Assembly (NCBI GenBank): GCA_951799405.1
Contig: OX637342.1
Coordinates: forward strand, 17,469,298-17,533,297
Source of the DNA: Agapetus fuscipes
Lineage: Eukaryota; Arthropoda; Insecta; Trichoptera; Glossosomatidae
Direction of reading: 5' to 3'
Length of the DNA: 64,000 nucleotides
Under the pieces are notes generated by a model. That model was not told the origin of the DNA, ran no database searches, and saw only the letters and a program-made list of their open reading frames with translations. Position 1 is the first letter of the stretch. Each line of letters begins with the position of its first letter. The translations under genes were made by a program, and so were the position numbers. Of the stretch, positions 42,630 to 53,339 are shown piece after piece.

Positions 42630-43290
42630 TGGAATTATTGCGTCAATAGAGAGGATGTGAATTTCGCTGTCTAGTTAAAAAATCTTTTTTTTTTATAAGT
42701 TGTTGTCATTTTAAATAAACGAGTAACCTATGAATAAATTTCTTTATATTTAGAAAACACGCACTATTAATTCACTTTTAATTTTTTTGTAGATTTATAT
42801 AAGGCATTCTTAAGAGCATAACTGTTACCTATTTCACTTTGTGAACCGAAAACCCCTCAAAAATATATACTTCTTTATTAATAAATGATCTTGTGAAAAA
42901 GGAAACTCAATTGAATTGCATTACAACTGGCCCCAAAATATGTTTTTAAATGTAAAATAAAAAAAACCTTTTAAAATACATCATTTAATAATAAATAAAT
43001 AAAATTTTGTGTAACTCATTTATGCATAAAAGAGTTTTGTACGTTACATTTTAAAATATATTTTTGCGGCCAGTTTTGATGCTATTGAATTCAGTTTGTT
43101 TTATCGCATACGAGTAAATCATCAATAAAAAAAAAGATAATCGTTTATAGGTTACACGTTTATTTGAAAGTACAAAAACTTCGCCAAAAAAAAAATTGGA
43201 TTTTATATGACCAGACAGTGAAAATCCGATCCTCCCTTTTGACTTATTGATTGTAAAGGCACATCCGAGTTTCTCGCCCTTTCCCAAGCA
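42630..43290. mobile_element. MITE T, copy 2
   Basis: Ends atagagaggatgtgaatttc and gaaaatccgatcctcccttt are inverted. It shares ttacattttaaaatatattt and tttgcggccagtttt with copy 1. A diverged P-type repeat (aattcacttttaattttttt, gcattcttaagagcataact) lies inside at ~42,770-42,840. Confidence 0.65.
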
Positions 43291-43410
43291 AGCCACTAGT
43301 GCGACCAGTTCGTTGATCTTGAGTTTCCTAGAAGGCACTAGAACTTTTATTGATTTATTACCTACGCATACAGTGTCACCACAAAATCATAAGGCGTCGT
43401 TTTTCTATAA

Positions 43411-43664
43411 CGCTGCCTTAGTTCTTGTTTGCCGTATAGACCATTAAGCTAATTTTACATGAGCAATGTTTGCATGTGTACTGGACCAATGTGTCTTATG
43501 AAAACAGGAAATTGATTTAAGAAATATTTAAAACAACTCTCACATTATCAAGTTTTACGTTTTTTCTTAGCTCAGATTGTGTAGAATTTGATTTTTAAGA
43601 CAACTGCATTAAAAGTCATATTTGACAGAATTGGTCTATACGGAAAACAAGAACTGGGGGAGCG
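43411..43664 (+). mobile_element. MITE G, intact copy
   Basis: 254 bp, inverted relative to the copy at 31,981-32,236, with the same asymmetric tips (CGCTGCCTTAG and CTGGGGGAGCG). Confidence 0.85.
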
Positions 43665-43689
43665 ATAATCTAATATAATGTTATCTAAC

Positions 43690-43910
43690 TTGCGAAGATA
43701 TTGCTGGAGAGATGTTTTCCGGAATGTGTTGCCATGGTCTATGGGAGCTGGAGCTTCCGTACGTTTCGCCCATGTCAAGATAATCTTCATCATCATACTT
43801 CACGCTGAAGAAGCCCATCGTAGACATGGGCGAAACGTCCGGAAGCCCCAGCTCCCATAGATCACGGCAAGAGATCCTGGAAAACATCTCTCCAGCATCA
43901 TCAGCCGGCC
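43690..43910. mobile_element. Foldback element with GAAACG hairpin
   Basis: Left arm (gctggagagatgttttccgg, ctatgggagctggagcttcc, acgtttcgcccatgtc) and right arm (gacatgggcgaaacgtccgg, ccagctcccatagatcacgg, gaaaacatctctccagc) are imperfect inverted copies of ~75 bp. The plus strand also reads CTGAAGA, A, GCCCAT, cgtagac, ATGGGC, GAAACG. Confidence 0.8.
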
Positions 43911-44175
43911 GTGTTAGCCTAAAACTCTTGTGATTTTTTAGATTTAATTGATTATTAGATGACTTAATAATACATTTTTGCGTAAAACTTTCGCACGAAA
44001 AAATATCCTAAAAATAGAGCACTCGCTCTAGTCTCACCCAATGTCCTTATTACACTTTCTCCACCCACCGGCCGTAAATAATCCGGATGTCTTTTGCAGT
44101 ACTCACGCAGCCTCTTACAAGGAGTTAAGCGTCGCTTACCGAGAGAGTTACGGCCACCTTCACATGTACTATATG
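43911..44175. other. Spacer
   Basis: The minus-strand ORF here (43,964-44,209) has no recognised domain; it includes a GC-richer block (ccacccaccggccgtaaata) of unknown origin. Confidence 0.3.
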
Positions 44176-44179
44176 TAGG

Positions 44180-44325
44180 CCGAATATAAAACATCGAAGA
44201 TAAGCTCACTTCAGTAACGTAAACATAAAAATGTATAGAAAATAAAACGGCACCCGTAGTGAGTGAGCTAGTTTTCTACATTTTTCTATTAAAACAATCG
44301 AGCGGAGTTTATCGTTGCTTCATTG
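44180..44325. mobile_element. MITE M copy
   Basis: Left end gccgaatataaaacatcg; inner words aaaatgtatagaaaataaaa, agtgagtgagctag and tctacatttttctattaaaa are shared with the other M copies. Confidence 0.5.
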
Positions 44326-44780
44326 CTTGTTCGGCTTATCTACCATTAAATTCAAAGATGACTTTTAACTGAAATTGTATGAAAGTGTATGAAATATGGT
44401 GGCATCGGGTAAGGAATCTACGGCTTAACTATCCACCGCTTTGATTCCTTCCCTGTTTCTCTGTTTTATTTTGAGTATATTTTCTTTCTTTGTCTCTATT
44501 TTTTTCTCTGTTCCTATATTCTTTCCCTGTTTTTTATTTTCTTTCAATCATTTTTTCACATTGCTGGTCACGTATTGCACCCTCCGCGTGACCAGGATGG
44601 AATAAAGATGTCTTTTTATTATAAGTACTTATTAAGAATCATATTCTACACAATCTGAACTCAGAAAAAAAAGTGAAACACGAAAATGTGAGAGTATTTT
44701 TTTAGTATTTTCGAAATCCGTTTCTAGCATTCATAAGACCAATTGATCCAGTAAACGTAAAAGCATTGCTCATTTTAAAT
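44326..44780 (-). mobile_element. MITE G interrupted by SINE H
   Basis: The two halves of a MITE G copy (cttgttcggcttatctacca ... gatgacttttaactg, then agaatcatattctacacaat ... gtaaaagcattgctcatttt) are separated by a SINE H insertion at ~44,388-44,632 (pyrimidine tract, gctggtcacgtattgcaccc, aataaagatgtc). Confidence 0.7.
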
Positions 44781-44876
44781 TACCTCTCATGGACATAAGA
44801 CAGACAAGCACGAAGGGGAAGCTATGTAATGTTTTATACTGTTCCAGAGAGCCCACTTACATACATTACACACATC

Positions 44877-45010
44877 TTCCCAAGTATAAAACTCAAACAC
44901 AGAGTTTACCAGGAATATACGTGCTCAATAGAGGCGCTGTTTTAGTAAGCATACACTTTTTGTTTAATGCTACGGTTGAGTTTGAACGTAGGGTTGTATA
45001 CTTGGGGTAT
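44877..45010. mobile_element. MITE M variant, CCCAAGTATA ends
   Basis: Left tip cccaagtataaaactcaaac and right tip gttgtatacttgggg are inverted. The centre has agaggcgctgttttagtaag. A longer relative is at 54.2 kb. Confidence 0.65.
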
Positions 45011-45129
45011 CTACAGGCCTAATCTTCACTATTTTTTTCATGTGGAAAAACCTGAAGGGTTGTCTGGTACAACGCGTTGGTTTTTGATAAAATCATATTT
45101 TATTCTGAGACACTTTGAATTTTTATTTG

Positions 45130-45225
45130 TTAAAAATATGTCTGTCGCAGTGTAGTGGTTACGCTACGAGATTGTAATCGGAATGCAGTGAGTTTGATTG
45201 CAAGAAAAAATATTTTTATGACGCT
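45130..45225 (+). repeat. tRNA-like SINE fragment, unassigned family
   Basis: tgtagtggttacgctacgag and agtgagtttgattgcaag resemble a box A and a weak box B at tRNA-like spacing. No other copy was seen in the window. Confidence 0.35.
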
Positions 45226-45299
45226 ACCGGGTTCAATTTGATAAAAATTGCGGTTGTTATTTTTTACACAATTTATTTTAGATACGTTTCACATCCTGA

Positions 45300-45840
45300 G
45301 TCATCATCATCATCATTGGCAAAACAACCCGGGGTGGGTCTTGGCTTCCCTCATTAACCGCTACCAGCGCTGTCTACCCAACGTCTACCTCCTCTAGTCC
45401 CATTTCCCACTGCACGGTAATCCGCCACCACTCCATCCAGCCATCTTACTCATGATCTTCCCACTGTCCTGCATCCTTCTGGGTTCGTCATCACAACCGT
45501 ATTCTCCAGGCTCCGATGGTCCATCTGCTTAATGTATCCTAGCGAATGCAGTCTGTTGACCTGTACCTATACTGTGCGGACTACATCAGCGTCCTTGTAC
45601 AGCTCATACAATTCGCAGTTATATCTTCTTCGCCATATGTTTCTGTCCTGTATTGGACCAGAGACGTACTGAATAATCCTTACACCTATTCGATACAACA
45701 GTCGCTGGACTTTTCTGACGCTACAGACAGGTTTGGCCGCTTTTATAGCAAGAATAAGGACTACTCTCGAATCACTGAGAATTGACATATGCGAGACTTT
45801 ACTAGAACACTCGAGCAATTTCAACCAATATAAATACAAT
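45300..45840 (-). pseudogene. LINE fragment, third type, (ATG)n tail
   Basis: The minus-strand frame reads VQRLLYRIGVRIIQYVSG, IWRRRYNCELYELYKDADVV, then after a stop NRLHSLGYIKQMDHRSLEN and VRWLDGVVADYRAVGNG, and ends in a (gat)n-type run at ~45,303. This is the typical thumb/C-terminus layout (RRR..EL..LY....VV....RL..LGH....) of I/R1/RTE-range LINEs. At least two stops make it dead. Confidence 0.65.
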
Positions 45841-45944
45841 TATATAAGTACTTAAAATCTAGTAAATTCAAGAATTTTATCAGGCTCTTACACAGACAAG
45901 CGTTAGCACACAATTAAATATTCAAAGCAATATTTTGAAAAATG

Positions 45945-46065
45945 TATTTTTCTGGGTTGAAATTTTTTTGTTCCTTTTCAAATACCTGTCACGTAGGTTC
46001 ATCCAGCCTAACTTGACACGAGTGGCAAACAAGCCTGTAGAGTGCTCTTGAGGTGGGATTATTTT
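45945..46065 (+). repeat. SINE B body fragment
   Basis: ttctgggttgaaattttttt, aggttcatccagcctaactt and gtagagtgctcttgaggtgg follow the SINE B body and the start of tail type 1. Confidence 0.6.
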
Positions 46066-47145
46066 TTTTCAACTGACCTACACATTTAATGTAACTTCTT
46101 ATTGCGTTCTGTCCTAAATATATGAAGTCTAGCGAGTGACACCTATTTCATTCACATAAAAAAACGCCCACCAAATTCAGATTGAAAATTATCTTGAAAA
46201 AAAAAACTTAATTAAGCACAAATATGAACCTTTTTCCAGTTGGTGACTAAATGATTAAAACATTTTTCATTATATTGATTAAAAAATTGCTTTTTGGACC
46301 CCAATTAGCAATTCGTTTCACTCCCTGAAAGCAGGCAAAAAAAAATCCTGAATATTTTTGTAAGCTTTTTTATTGGATATTAAAATATCTTTCAACACAT
46401 CAGCAACAAAAATGTATTAGATATTTTCGTGTACAGAATAAACTTTATCATCATCAATCACTTTTGAATAAATTGACGTAAAAAAAAATGTATGAAAGTT
46501 TTCGAGACACTTTGCCTTGCCCTTTAGTCCCCATACCTTAATATTCCTAAAAGGCCTCTCACGTATATTTCACCGACTTATCTAGGCTCAGAAAAAAATG
46601 GCCAAAAGTAAAATAATTGAATATCTCTGTCGTAGTTTGTTTCCGCCTGTTTATTTATGATATTGGCAACACTACTCTTGTTTCTTATCAAATCTTTCAC
46701 TCGAGAAATTTTCCTTTTTTTCCTATTCTAGCTTTTTTTTTTCCTTTCCCGGCCTTTTATGGTCTCACTCTTACAGCTCCACGTCATGCTTCAAAATTAA
46801 TTTCCTTAAAAATATTCCATGTCTTACATTATTTTTGCTGTTTTTTCATTTTATTTATTTTATTTCCTCGTGTATGTTATTTTTTTGGGAAGATGTGAAA
46901 GTAAAAGTTTTCGTCTTTGCTTTTCGAGAATCACGTACAGAGAGAAAAATTGAATTATCAAATAACCTTTCGGGTAGTTTCTTAGAGTACGTGAATAAAA
47001 AAGTTTTTCTCTTACAACTGCTAGGGAATATGAAGAACATTTTAGCAAAAAGAAAATAAGCCCCTTAATATATTAACGATTATAAACTTTTTTTTCTATT
47101 ATTGCAGATTAATTGAAATTATCTCTTGAGTTGCTTTTTAATTGA
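46066..47145. other. AT-rich spacer
   Basis: About 1.1 kb without a supported feature; several overlapping short ORFs are low-complexity. Confidence 0.4.
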
Positions 47146-47149
47146 CGGT

Positions 47150-47472
47150 CGATAGCTCAGTTGGTGGAGTGCTTGCATTCCATGCCAAAAGCTGGGGTTT
47201 GCATCCCATCGAGGGTGTCAGAAATAATTTCCCGTTTTGGTGTGTATTTCAAACTCAAAATAAATTTATAAAAAAACGGCAAGGCTTACTCAGCATTCAC
47301 AAGAAATGAATACCAGCCCCCTCGGGAGCTGAAAAACTCCCACTTCAACTGAATTGGGTGGCGTTAATCTGCCCCTCTTACCTGTAAAAATTAATAAGTT
47401 CCAGTTGTTACTTGTGACCTCTTCGGAGAAAACGCAGGAAGAAGTTCCACAATATGTGTAGATTAGCAGTGT
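47150..47472 (+). repeat. SINE C, full length
   Basis: Head gtcgatagctcagttggtgg, body cgagggtgtcagaaataatt, aggcttactcagcattcaca, ccctcgggagctgaaaaact, tail ctcttcggagaaaacgcagg. Confidence 0.9.
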
Positions 47473-47580
47473 TTTTTTTATACTTTGCTAGATTGTCCAC
47501 TGTTCACTTAGCAAGCAAAGTTCCAGTACCGTCAGACGTAAAAAAAAACTTCTGGTTCTTGCATCGTTCAAATACATTTG

Positions 47581-48226
47581 AAGGGTACAGGGGAAAAAGG
47601 ATCACTGTCAATTTTTCAGCAAAAAAAACTAACAATGCCATCTAGTGCAAAATAAAGGTAGCTTCTTGTCTAGATTTCCGAAAAACGCTTAAAACGATCA
47701 TAGTCTACAACAGACTCAAAAATAGATTGTGTGACTGTATCATAAAAAGATCAATGTCACCCTTGTTGCAGAAAGAAAGATCATTGTCTAATGGACATTG
47801 ATCTTTTTTTTCATTTTGACAGCCGGCTGTCAGTCAGTTCACAGATTCTTATTAGGCTAATTTAAATATTAGCTTTTAAATTTGTCAATAATTATAATAT
47901 TTTTATTACTTATAACTAGAATATTTTGAGTAAATAGTGTTACAATTAAAATAAATGAATACTAAAATTAGAAAAAAGATCAATGTCAATTGACTATGAT
48001 CCTTGTTGCAAGTAATATTTTCTAAATATTCTTTATTGTTATGGTTACTCAAAGAAAATAAATAATTAAGAATTCAAAACCAAATTATTTAATAAGCTAT
48101 AAAAAACAGTTTTAATTGCTACTATAGTAAGTTGTTTCATAAACAGTTATACAAAGTAAATAATGTTTTTTCCTTTTTCTCACAATGATTTACTTTTGAC
48201 AGTGATCCTTTTTCCCCTGTACCCTT
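47581..48226. mobile_element. Nonautonomous TIR element, 31-bp perfect TIRs, 6-bp TSD
   Basis: The ends aagggtacaggggaaaaagg (left) and cctttttcccctgtaccctt (right) are exact inverted copies over 31 bp, and the hexamer CATTTG flanks both sides (47,575-47,580 and 48,227-48,232). The motif GATCAnTGTC recurs inside (near 47,600, 47,748, 47,780, 47,800 reversed, 47,984), twice followed by a ccttgttgca word. There is no ORF of note. The superfamily is not assigned. Confidence 0.85.
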
Positions 48227-48239
48227 CATTTGTGTAATA

Positions 48240-48912
48240 AAGAGGGAATGCTTTTTAATTGGTAGGAATAATACATTTTTTATTAAAAAAAATGCCGCTC
48301 TTGAAAAGTCCTTAGAAAAAAACATGATTCGCATACCAATGCTACCTTTTGATGATGATGATGATAATTGAAAAAAAAAAACAAAACGAAAAGATGATTA
48401 AAAAAAATTCCAAACCACTGAAAAAACAAATTCGTAATCGTGAATGAATAAAAATAAGATTTATGAATGAACAAGACATTATTTTTTTATTTCTTTCATA
48501 TAATTATGTAACGGCATCCGTTTCTTTTTATTTTTACTGCCAGAATCACAAATACAACGAAAAAAACTGTTTTAGTAAACAAAATGTACTAAAATTTTAT
48601 ACCCACTTACCATGATTTTTTATAGTCATTTTTATGAAACTGAAATTTTATTCAACATGTTCTCTACCGCAATATCACGAGACTGGCTATCACGGGTTTC
48701 ACTATAAAATTATTATCATACTGACAATATGGGCTGTCAATTTATCAACCCACCTACGTCAGATATTGTGGCTTATGGCATTATTGTAGGGAAAACTAGG
48801 ACGCATGAAAACCGTTAGAAAAGTCATTTCCTTCCTGAAAATCAGTCACATAATTAATTTTCATTTAAATACAAATTCTTTAAATAAGATAATCTATTAT
48901 TTGTATATGAAA
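48240..48912. other. AT-rich spacer
   Basis: A short (GAT)n run lies near 48,350. Nothing else was recognised. Confidence 0.4.
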
Positions 48913-48914
48913 TT

Positions 48915-49172
48915 GTTATTCCTTGATTTATAGGTTCGTATGAGGCTGACCACCCATACTGTAAAAGAATGGTTCGCTTTGCCAATGTCACTCCTGTTTC
49001 ACGGAATGTCAGAAAAAGTTCAGGGTTTATTATATGTTCATTTGAGGGTTGGATTTTAGTTTGTAAGTATACATGCAGCATGTGTAAGCACCAACTAATA
49101 CGTATCTTCTTGTGAGAATGCATGTACTATAATTTTAAATGTATATAATATATCTCGTTGCAACTTAGATTA
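48915..49172 (+). repeat. Family A repeat
   Basis: Head ccttgatttataggttcgta, ctgaccacccatactgtaaa, middle acatgcagcatgtgtaagca, tail ttgcaacttagattatat. Confidence 0.85.
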
Positions 49173-49194
49173 TATATTAATCAATGCAAGATTG

Positions 49195-49462
49195 TGGGTG
49201 TTATGGCCGAGGGGGCTAAGCACGCTGATCATTCTAGCGTATTTGGAATAGAATAACGTTGGTTCGATCCCCGCCTTGGTCATTTGACCATAACTTTGAG
49301 CCTGGTTCAACAGATGTTTTTGGGTGATTATTGATTACTAATTAATTCATTAAAACAAACAACAATGAATTATTCAATGAAGATATCAATACTTGTTTCT
49401 AGCCAGGCAGAATACGTTGGTGAATTGCATTCCTCTTCACAAATATATTTAAAAAAAAAAGA
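49195..49462 (+). repeat. SINE D, full length
   Basis: The head resembles a class-II (Leu/Ser-type) tRNA: gttatggccgagggggctaa (box A region), an extra arm, and box B ttggttcgatccccgcc. The body runs gagcctggttcaacagatgt to cttgtttctagccaggcaga. The end is gaattgcattcctcttcaca then an A-rich run. Confidence 0.8.
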
Positions 49463-49960
49463 TGCAATTTCTTCACAACTAGCATCAATAAAAAATCTTT
49501 ATACAACTTCTGCGACAAAGTTTTGACATTCTAAAAATTAATATGTTTTTTTTTTTATATTAATATAAATAGTCGTTTTCATGACGTCGCAGGCTCTAAG
49601 GGTCATTCAGGATCTGACAGTTCCTGGTCCAATTATTTCTCAACCATAAATCATAAACGTCAGCCAAGAAGATTCCAGAACTCCAAGTATACAACTTAGA
49701 AGCAGCTTATTACCAATAATTTATATGAAAACTAAAACGCTCACTGGAAGCGCTGTTTCAGTTTCCAAGCATTTTTGGTGAACACAATAATTGAGTAATT
49801 ATGCTTTATACTTGGGGTACAAAAATACAACCCCTTAAAGTGATGGATATAAAAATAAATCCTTCCCTAGGTTGGATCCTTTTACGAGTCTGTGTGACCT
49901 TGGATTGTGTTCCTGAGTCTGGCTTAACTTTTCGTCATCTAAGTGCTTGTTTGTCTTATC
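49463..49960. other. Spacer with a MITE M-like fragment
   Basis: At ~49,735-49,820 the words acgctcactggaagcgctgt and atgctttatacttggggt match MITE M variants. The rest is unassigned. Confidence 0.4.
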
Positions 49961-49964
49961 TCCT

Positions 49965-50142
49965 TGTCTTGTCTTGTATACTGCCGCCATTCCTTTAGGA
50001 GTGGCCGGTACCTCCACACAAGTGCCTCCACTTGACTCTGTCCTTGCATACCTCTTTCATCTCATCCAATTTCATCACTCTTTTCATGCATGCTCTTTTC
50101 TCGTTTCCACTCTGTAAATTCCATTCATTCGCAATCTCACAT
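49965..50142 (-). pseudogene. LINE2 C-terminus fragment
   Basis: The minus strand gives codons of the NEWNLQSGNEKRAC.KRVMKL type and the end ggaggtaccggccactccta, followed by a cttgt-type pentamer tail. Same family as 22.8 and 61.4 kb. Confidence 0.65.
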
Positions 50143-50144
50143 TC

Positions 50145-50935
50145 AACAGAGGTAATTTCACATGAGCAATGTTTGTATATGTACTTGTAACTAGACCAAA
50201 TGTGTCTTGTGAATGCTAGAAGTTGATTTTGAAAATATTGAAAACAACTCTCATCCTCTGCGGCACCACAATAAGTGTCATATACCCCTAGAGTCTCTGA
50301 AATCTAGGAAGTCTCCCGCACAGGGTTTCTTACAATATATACATTGTTACGTTCTTTACTGGATTCTTTTATTGGATATTGGATATTTAAGCGCCCTTGC
50401 AGTGACAGTAGTCACGAAACGGCGCTGTAAAAATCATCATCATCTTCATCATTTTAATTTAAAATGCCGGAATTAAATTTTCAGGATTTATTTTTCACAT
50501 TTTTTTTTTACCAATGTACAATTTATTTCACACTTGAGAATAAATAACTGGTGTTTGTGTTATCTCGCAAAGGGCTTTATTGCAACTCTTCTCTGTCCTA
50601 CCATTCTGACCCCTTATATACTAAGATGGAGAGATCATTCTCCCAAGTTCTGGACTATTCCATCACCAGAATATTTCCGCACACTACCTACTAGATGATT
50701 CTTTACTACGTGCTTTGGTGTGTGTAGTCATTTTGATGTATCCATCTGTGTACGAGCGCCTGTATTCGAAGTTCACAACAATATATTAGGGCGTTGCATG
50801 TATTTTTCTTAGCTCAGATTATGTAGAATGTGATTCTTCTAAGACTATTTAATTTAAAGGTCATCTTTGAATCAAATGGTAGATAAGGCAAATAAGCACT
50901 GGGTGGACGAGTTGTTTACGATGTAATAATTACAA
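50145..50935 (+). mobile_element. MITE G split by later insertions
   Basis: The first part (cagaggtaatttcacatgag ... gaaaacaactctcat, to ~50,262) and the second (ttttcttagctcagattatg ... taggcaaat-type end, from ~50,795) form one MITE G. Between them sit a tail type 2 fragment (50,263-50,335) and an LTR (50,345-50,780). Confidence 0.7.
50345..50780 (-). mobile_element. Solo LTR with a nested LINE tail
   Basis: Ends TGTTACG and CAACA. Reverse complement of the LTR at 4,327-4,680, with a minus-strand TATATAAG box near 50,622. An L2-like LINE tail (aagcgcccttgcagtgacag, agtcacgaaacggcgctgta, atcatcatc) is embedded at ~50,388-50,460. This tail is the same as at 62.36-62.43 kb. Confidence 0.65.
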
Positions 50936-51044
50936 GAAAAAATAAAAATGTCGTTTAAGATTTGATTACGAAATGAGTTTTGTAAGCAGCCCCTTAATTT
51001 TGACGAGGTTCTTAGAAAATAATAATAGTATGTGCTTAAGTAAG

Positions 51045-51372
51045 CAAAGTCAACTAAGCTTCACATATAGCGTAACTTCTTGCCACGCTATTCCCGAAGG
51101 GGTCGCATGTGGCGAGTTGAACCTATTTATTTTTACAGGTTAGCGGGCCAGCCTTACGCCAACCACTTCAGTTGAAGTGGGGGTTACCCAGCTCCCGAAA
51201 GGGCTGGTACTCATTTCTCGTGAAGGTCGAGTAAGCCTTGCCGGTATATTATTTTGGGGTTTGAAATAAACACCGCATTGGGAAATCATTTCTGACACCC
51301 TCGGTGGGATTCGAACCCGAGCTCACGGGGCGGAATGCAAGCACTCTACCAACTGAGCTATCGACCGGACTC
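51045..51372 (-). repeat. SINE C, full length
   Basis: Tail cacatatagcgtaacttctt, body acgccaaccacttcagttga, tcatttctgacaccctcggt, box B gtgggattcgaacccgag, head ctaccaactgagctatcgac. Confidence 0.9.
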
Positions 51373-51900
51373 ATATAAAAAAAAAACACTAAGTAAAAGA
51401 ATAAAATTTAAATGTACTACAACAAATTATCATAACATCATGTATTTACTACGTATTGAGAGCATTCAAACAAAGATCGTATTTTACAACACAAATCGTG
51501 CAAACTTTCGGGCATAAAAAAGTGAAACAAACCCGAGTGTAAGTAGTACAAAAACCGGCTAACTTTGTCAAATAATCTTCTCTCTAGTAGCCTAATCTCG
51601 TCGTGGAAGTGCTCTTTTATCATTTCTTCTGTGTGTGAGAAGGCAGATATCCTCCGAATTAATGTATTTTTTTTACAACTGCTATAAAGATATTGTTTTA
51701 TCACTCGCCCTTGCTGATAAGTTTTTACGTTACTAAGTAGGAAGTTAAGCAACTTAAAAAGAAACCATTTTTATGAAAATCCTGACAAACGTTTTTAAAA
51801 TCGTATTCAAATACCATCCCCTTAATGCTTGTTAGTCGTATATCCAACAGAGGTAATTTCACATTAGCAACGTTTGTATGTGTCTTATGGAAATTATATT
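51373..51900. other. Spacer
   Basis: The minus-strand 104-codon ORF (51,438-51,752) has no recognised domain. A short MITE G scrap (caacagaggtaatttcacat) lies at ~51,845. Confidence 0.35.
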
Positions 51901-51904
51901 TAAA

Positions 51905-52157
51905 TTAATTATTATCTAAGCTGCAAAGATATGTTAACATTTAAGGCTCATATTAAATGAATGCCCACAGACAGGCACATGTAGGTTCGCGCCTGCACAT
52001 TCCGCATGTGTGCGTACAAATAAAAAAAACCTCACATGAAACTCCTCACCCTGCAACTCCTGCCGCCTTTTCCTGAAACCGAGGTGACATTGGCAAAAGT
52101 GAACAAATTTTTCAGCACAGGGGGTCAGCCTCATACCAACCTATCAGTCAGGGAGCA
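51905..52157 (-). repeat. Family A repeat
   Basis: Tail attatctaagctgcaaagat, cattccgcatgtgtgcgtac, ttttcctgaaaccgaggtga, head accaacctatcagtcaggga. Confidence 0.85.
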
Positions 52158-52970
52158 ATGGAAATTGATTTGGAAAATTTTATGTAGTATATAAATGAAT
52201 CCACAATTTTCATTGAAAATTACTCCTTTTACTGGATATACCTAAGTATACGAATTGTTACATTTTGCTTTAAAAACAATTATCATAACATTTGGTAACT
52301 TTTTGGATAAATAAAATATATTACAAAATTAAACATTGTCTTCGTTTGTATGAAAATAGCTTTTCGTTATTTCCAGTCTTATTCACAAAAAAAAATCCGT
52401 AGCTAACCTACTGATTGTAGCTAACCTACCTACGGAAAATTTACTGTAAGCTGCGCATGAGCCATTGAATAGCTGTTTGAGAATAACACCGTTTCAAATT
52501 AATAACGAATTTAATTCCAACTCGAGCTTTCATGTTTATAGAATCTTCAGGACATGTTTGTTTTTCAGGAAACTTGTGAACAGGCGTGACTGTCAGGGAG
52601 TTCCTGAAAGCCTATATGGAGGAGTAAACACTTCCTGTCTGATGACATAAAAGTTAACCAACAGAATAAACATTATTTATTTACGCAGAAATAAAAAAAA
52701 AAAAAACGTGTGTGGTAGTGACAAACTTGATAATGCAAAGAAACGCGTTATGTATGTTTAAAAATAAACATAAATTGTATTGACTAATAAAAAAATATTA
52801 AACTTATATAACGTTGGCTTTGTAGTCAATGTCTTCAGTGGGCACTATTGTTGCGTAACGAACAAAGGATGAACTGAATCACGCATTTTGTTTGTATCGT
52901 TTTAAATTAAATGTGAAAATAAACAGTACTACGAGTGAAGATTTTATTTATTAAATCACTAACGGGGCTA
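52158..52970. other. AT-rich spacer
   Basis: No supported feature; attgaatagctgtttgagaa at 52,465 recurs as tggctttgctgtttgaaaat near 57,677, hinting at an old repeat. Confidence 0.35.
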
Positions 52971-52978
52971 TTCTAACG

Positions 52979-53222
52979 GGACTATTCTTAGGCATTTTAG
53001 TCGTCGGTTGAGCCCACGCTTTGACGAACTAATGATGCCTGGGCCGGAAGTTTCATCACCATGGTAATTCTTGTCTACCGAATTTTGGTAATACTATTCG
53101 TATGAAGATTAATCAGCTGTTCTCTTGCGGCCATCTTGGATTGACAGGTCTTCATACAAATGCATCATTAGTTTGTCAAAGCGTGGGCTCAACGGACGAC
53201 TAAAATGTCTAAGAATAGCACC
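52979..53222. mobile_element. MITE, ~57-bp TIRs
   Basis: The left arm (gactattcttaggcatttta, gagcccacgctttgacgaac) is inverted at the right (gtttgtcaaagcgtgggctc, taaaatgtctaagaatag). There is no ORF. Confidence 0.8.
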
Positions 53223-53339
53223 GTGTGAATTTCAATAATGTTTATTTGTCTGTAAATTGGAAAGAAAACCAAATTGACAATGTGCGTATTGATTTTTCTC
53301 TTAAACAGATGCTACACATATTATTTGGAGGTTTATTCA

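Noticed and set aside
43681..43887. ORFs over the 43.7 kb foldback
   Set aside because: They read through the inverted arms on either strand and are a by-product of the palindrome.
46617..47059. Overlapping Phe/Lys-rich ORFs
   Set aside because: Low-complexity AT-rich frames on both strands with no domain.
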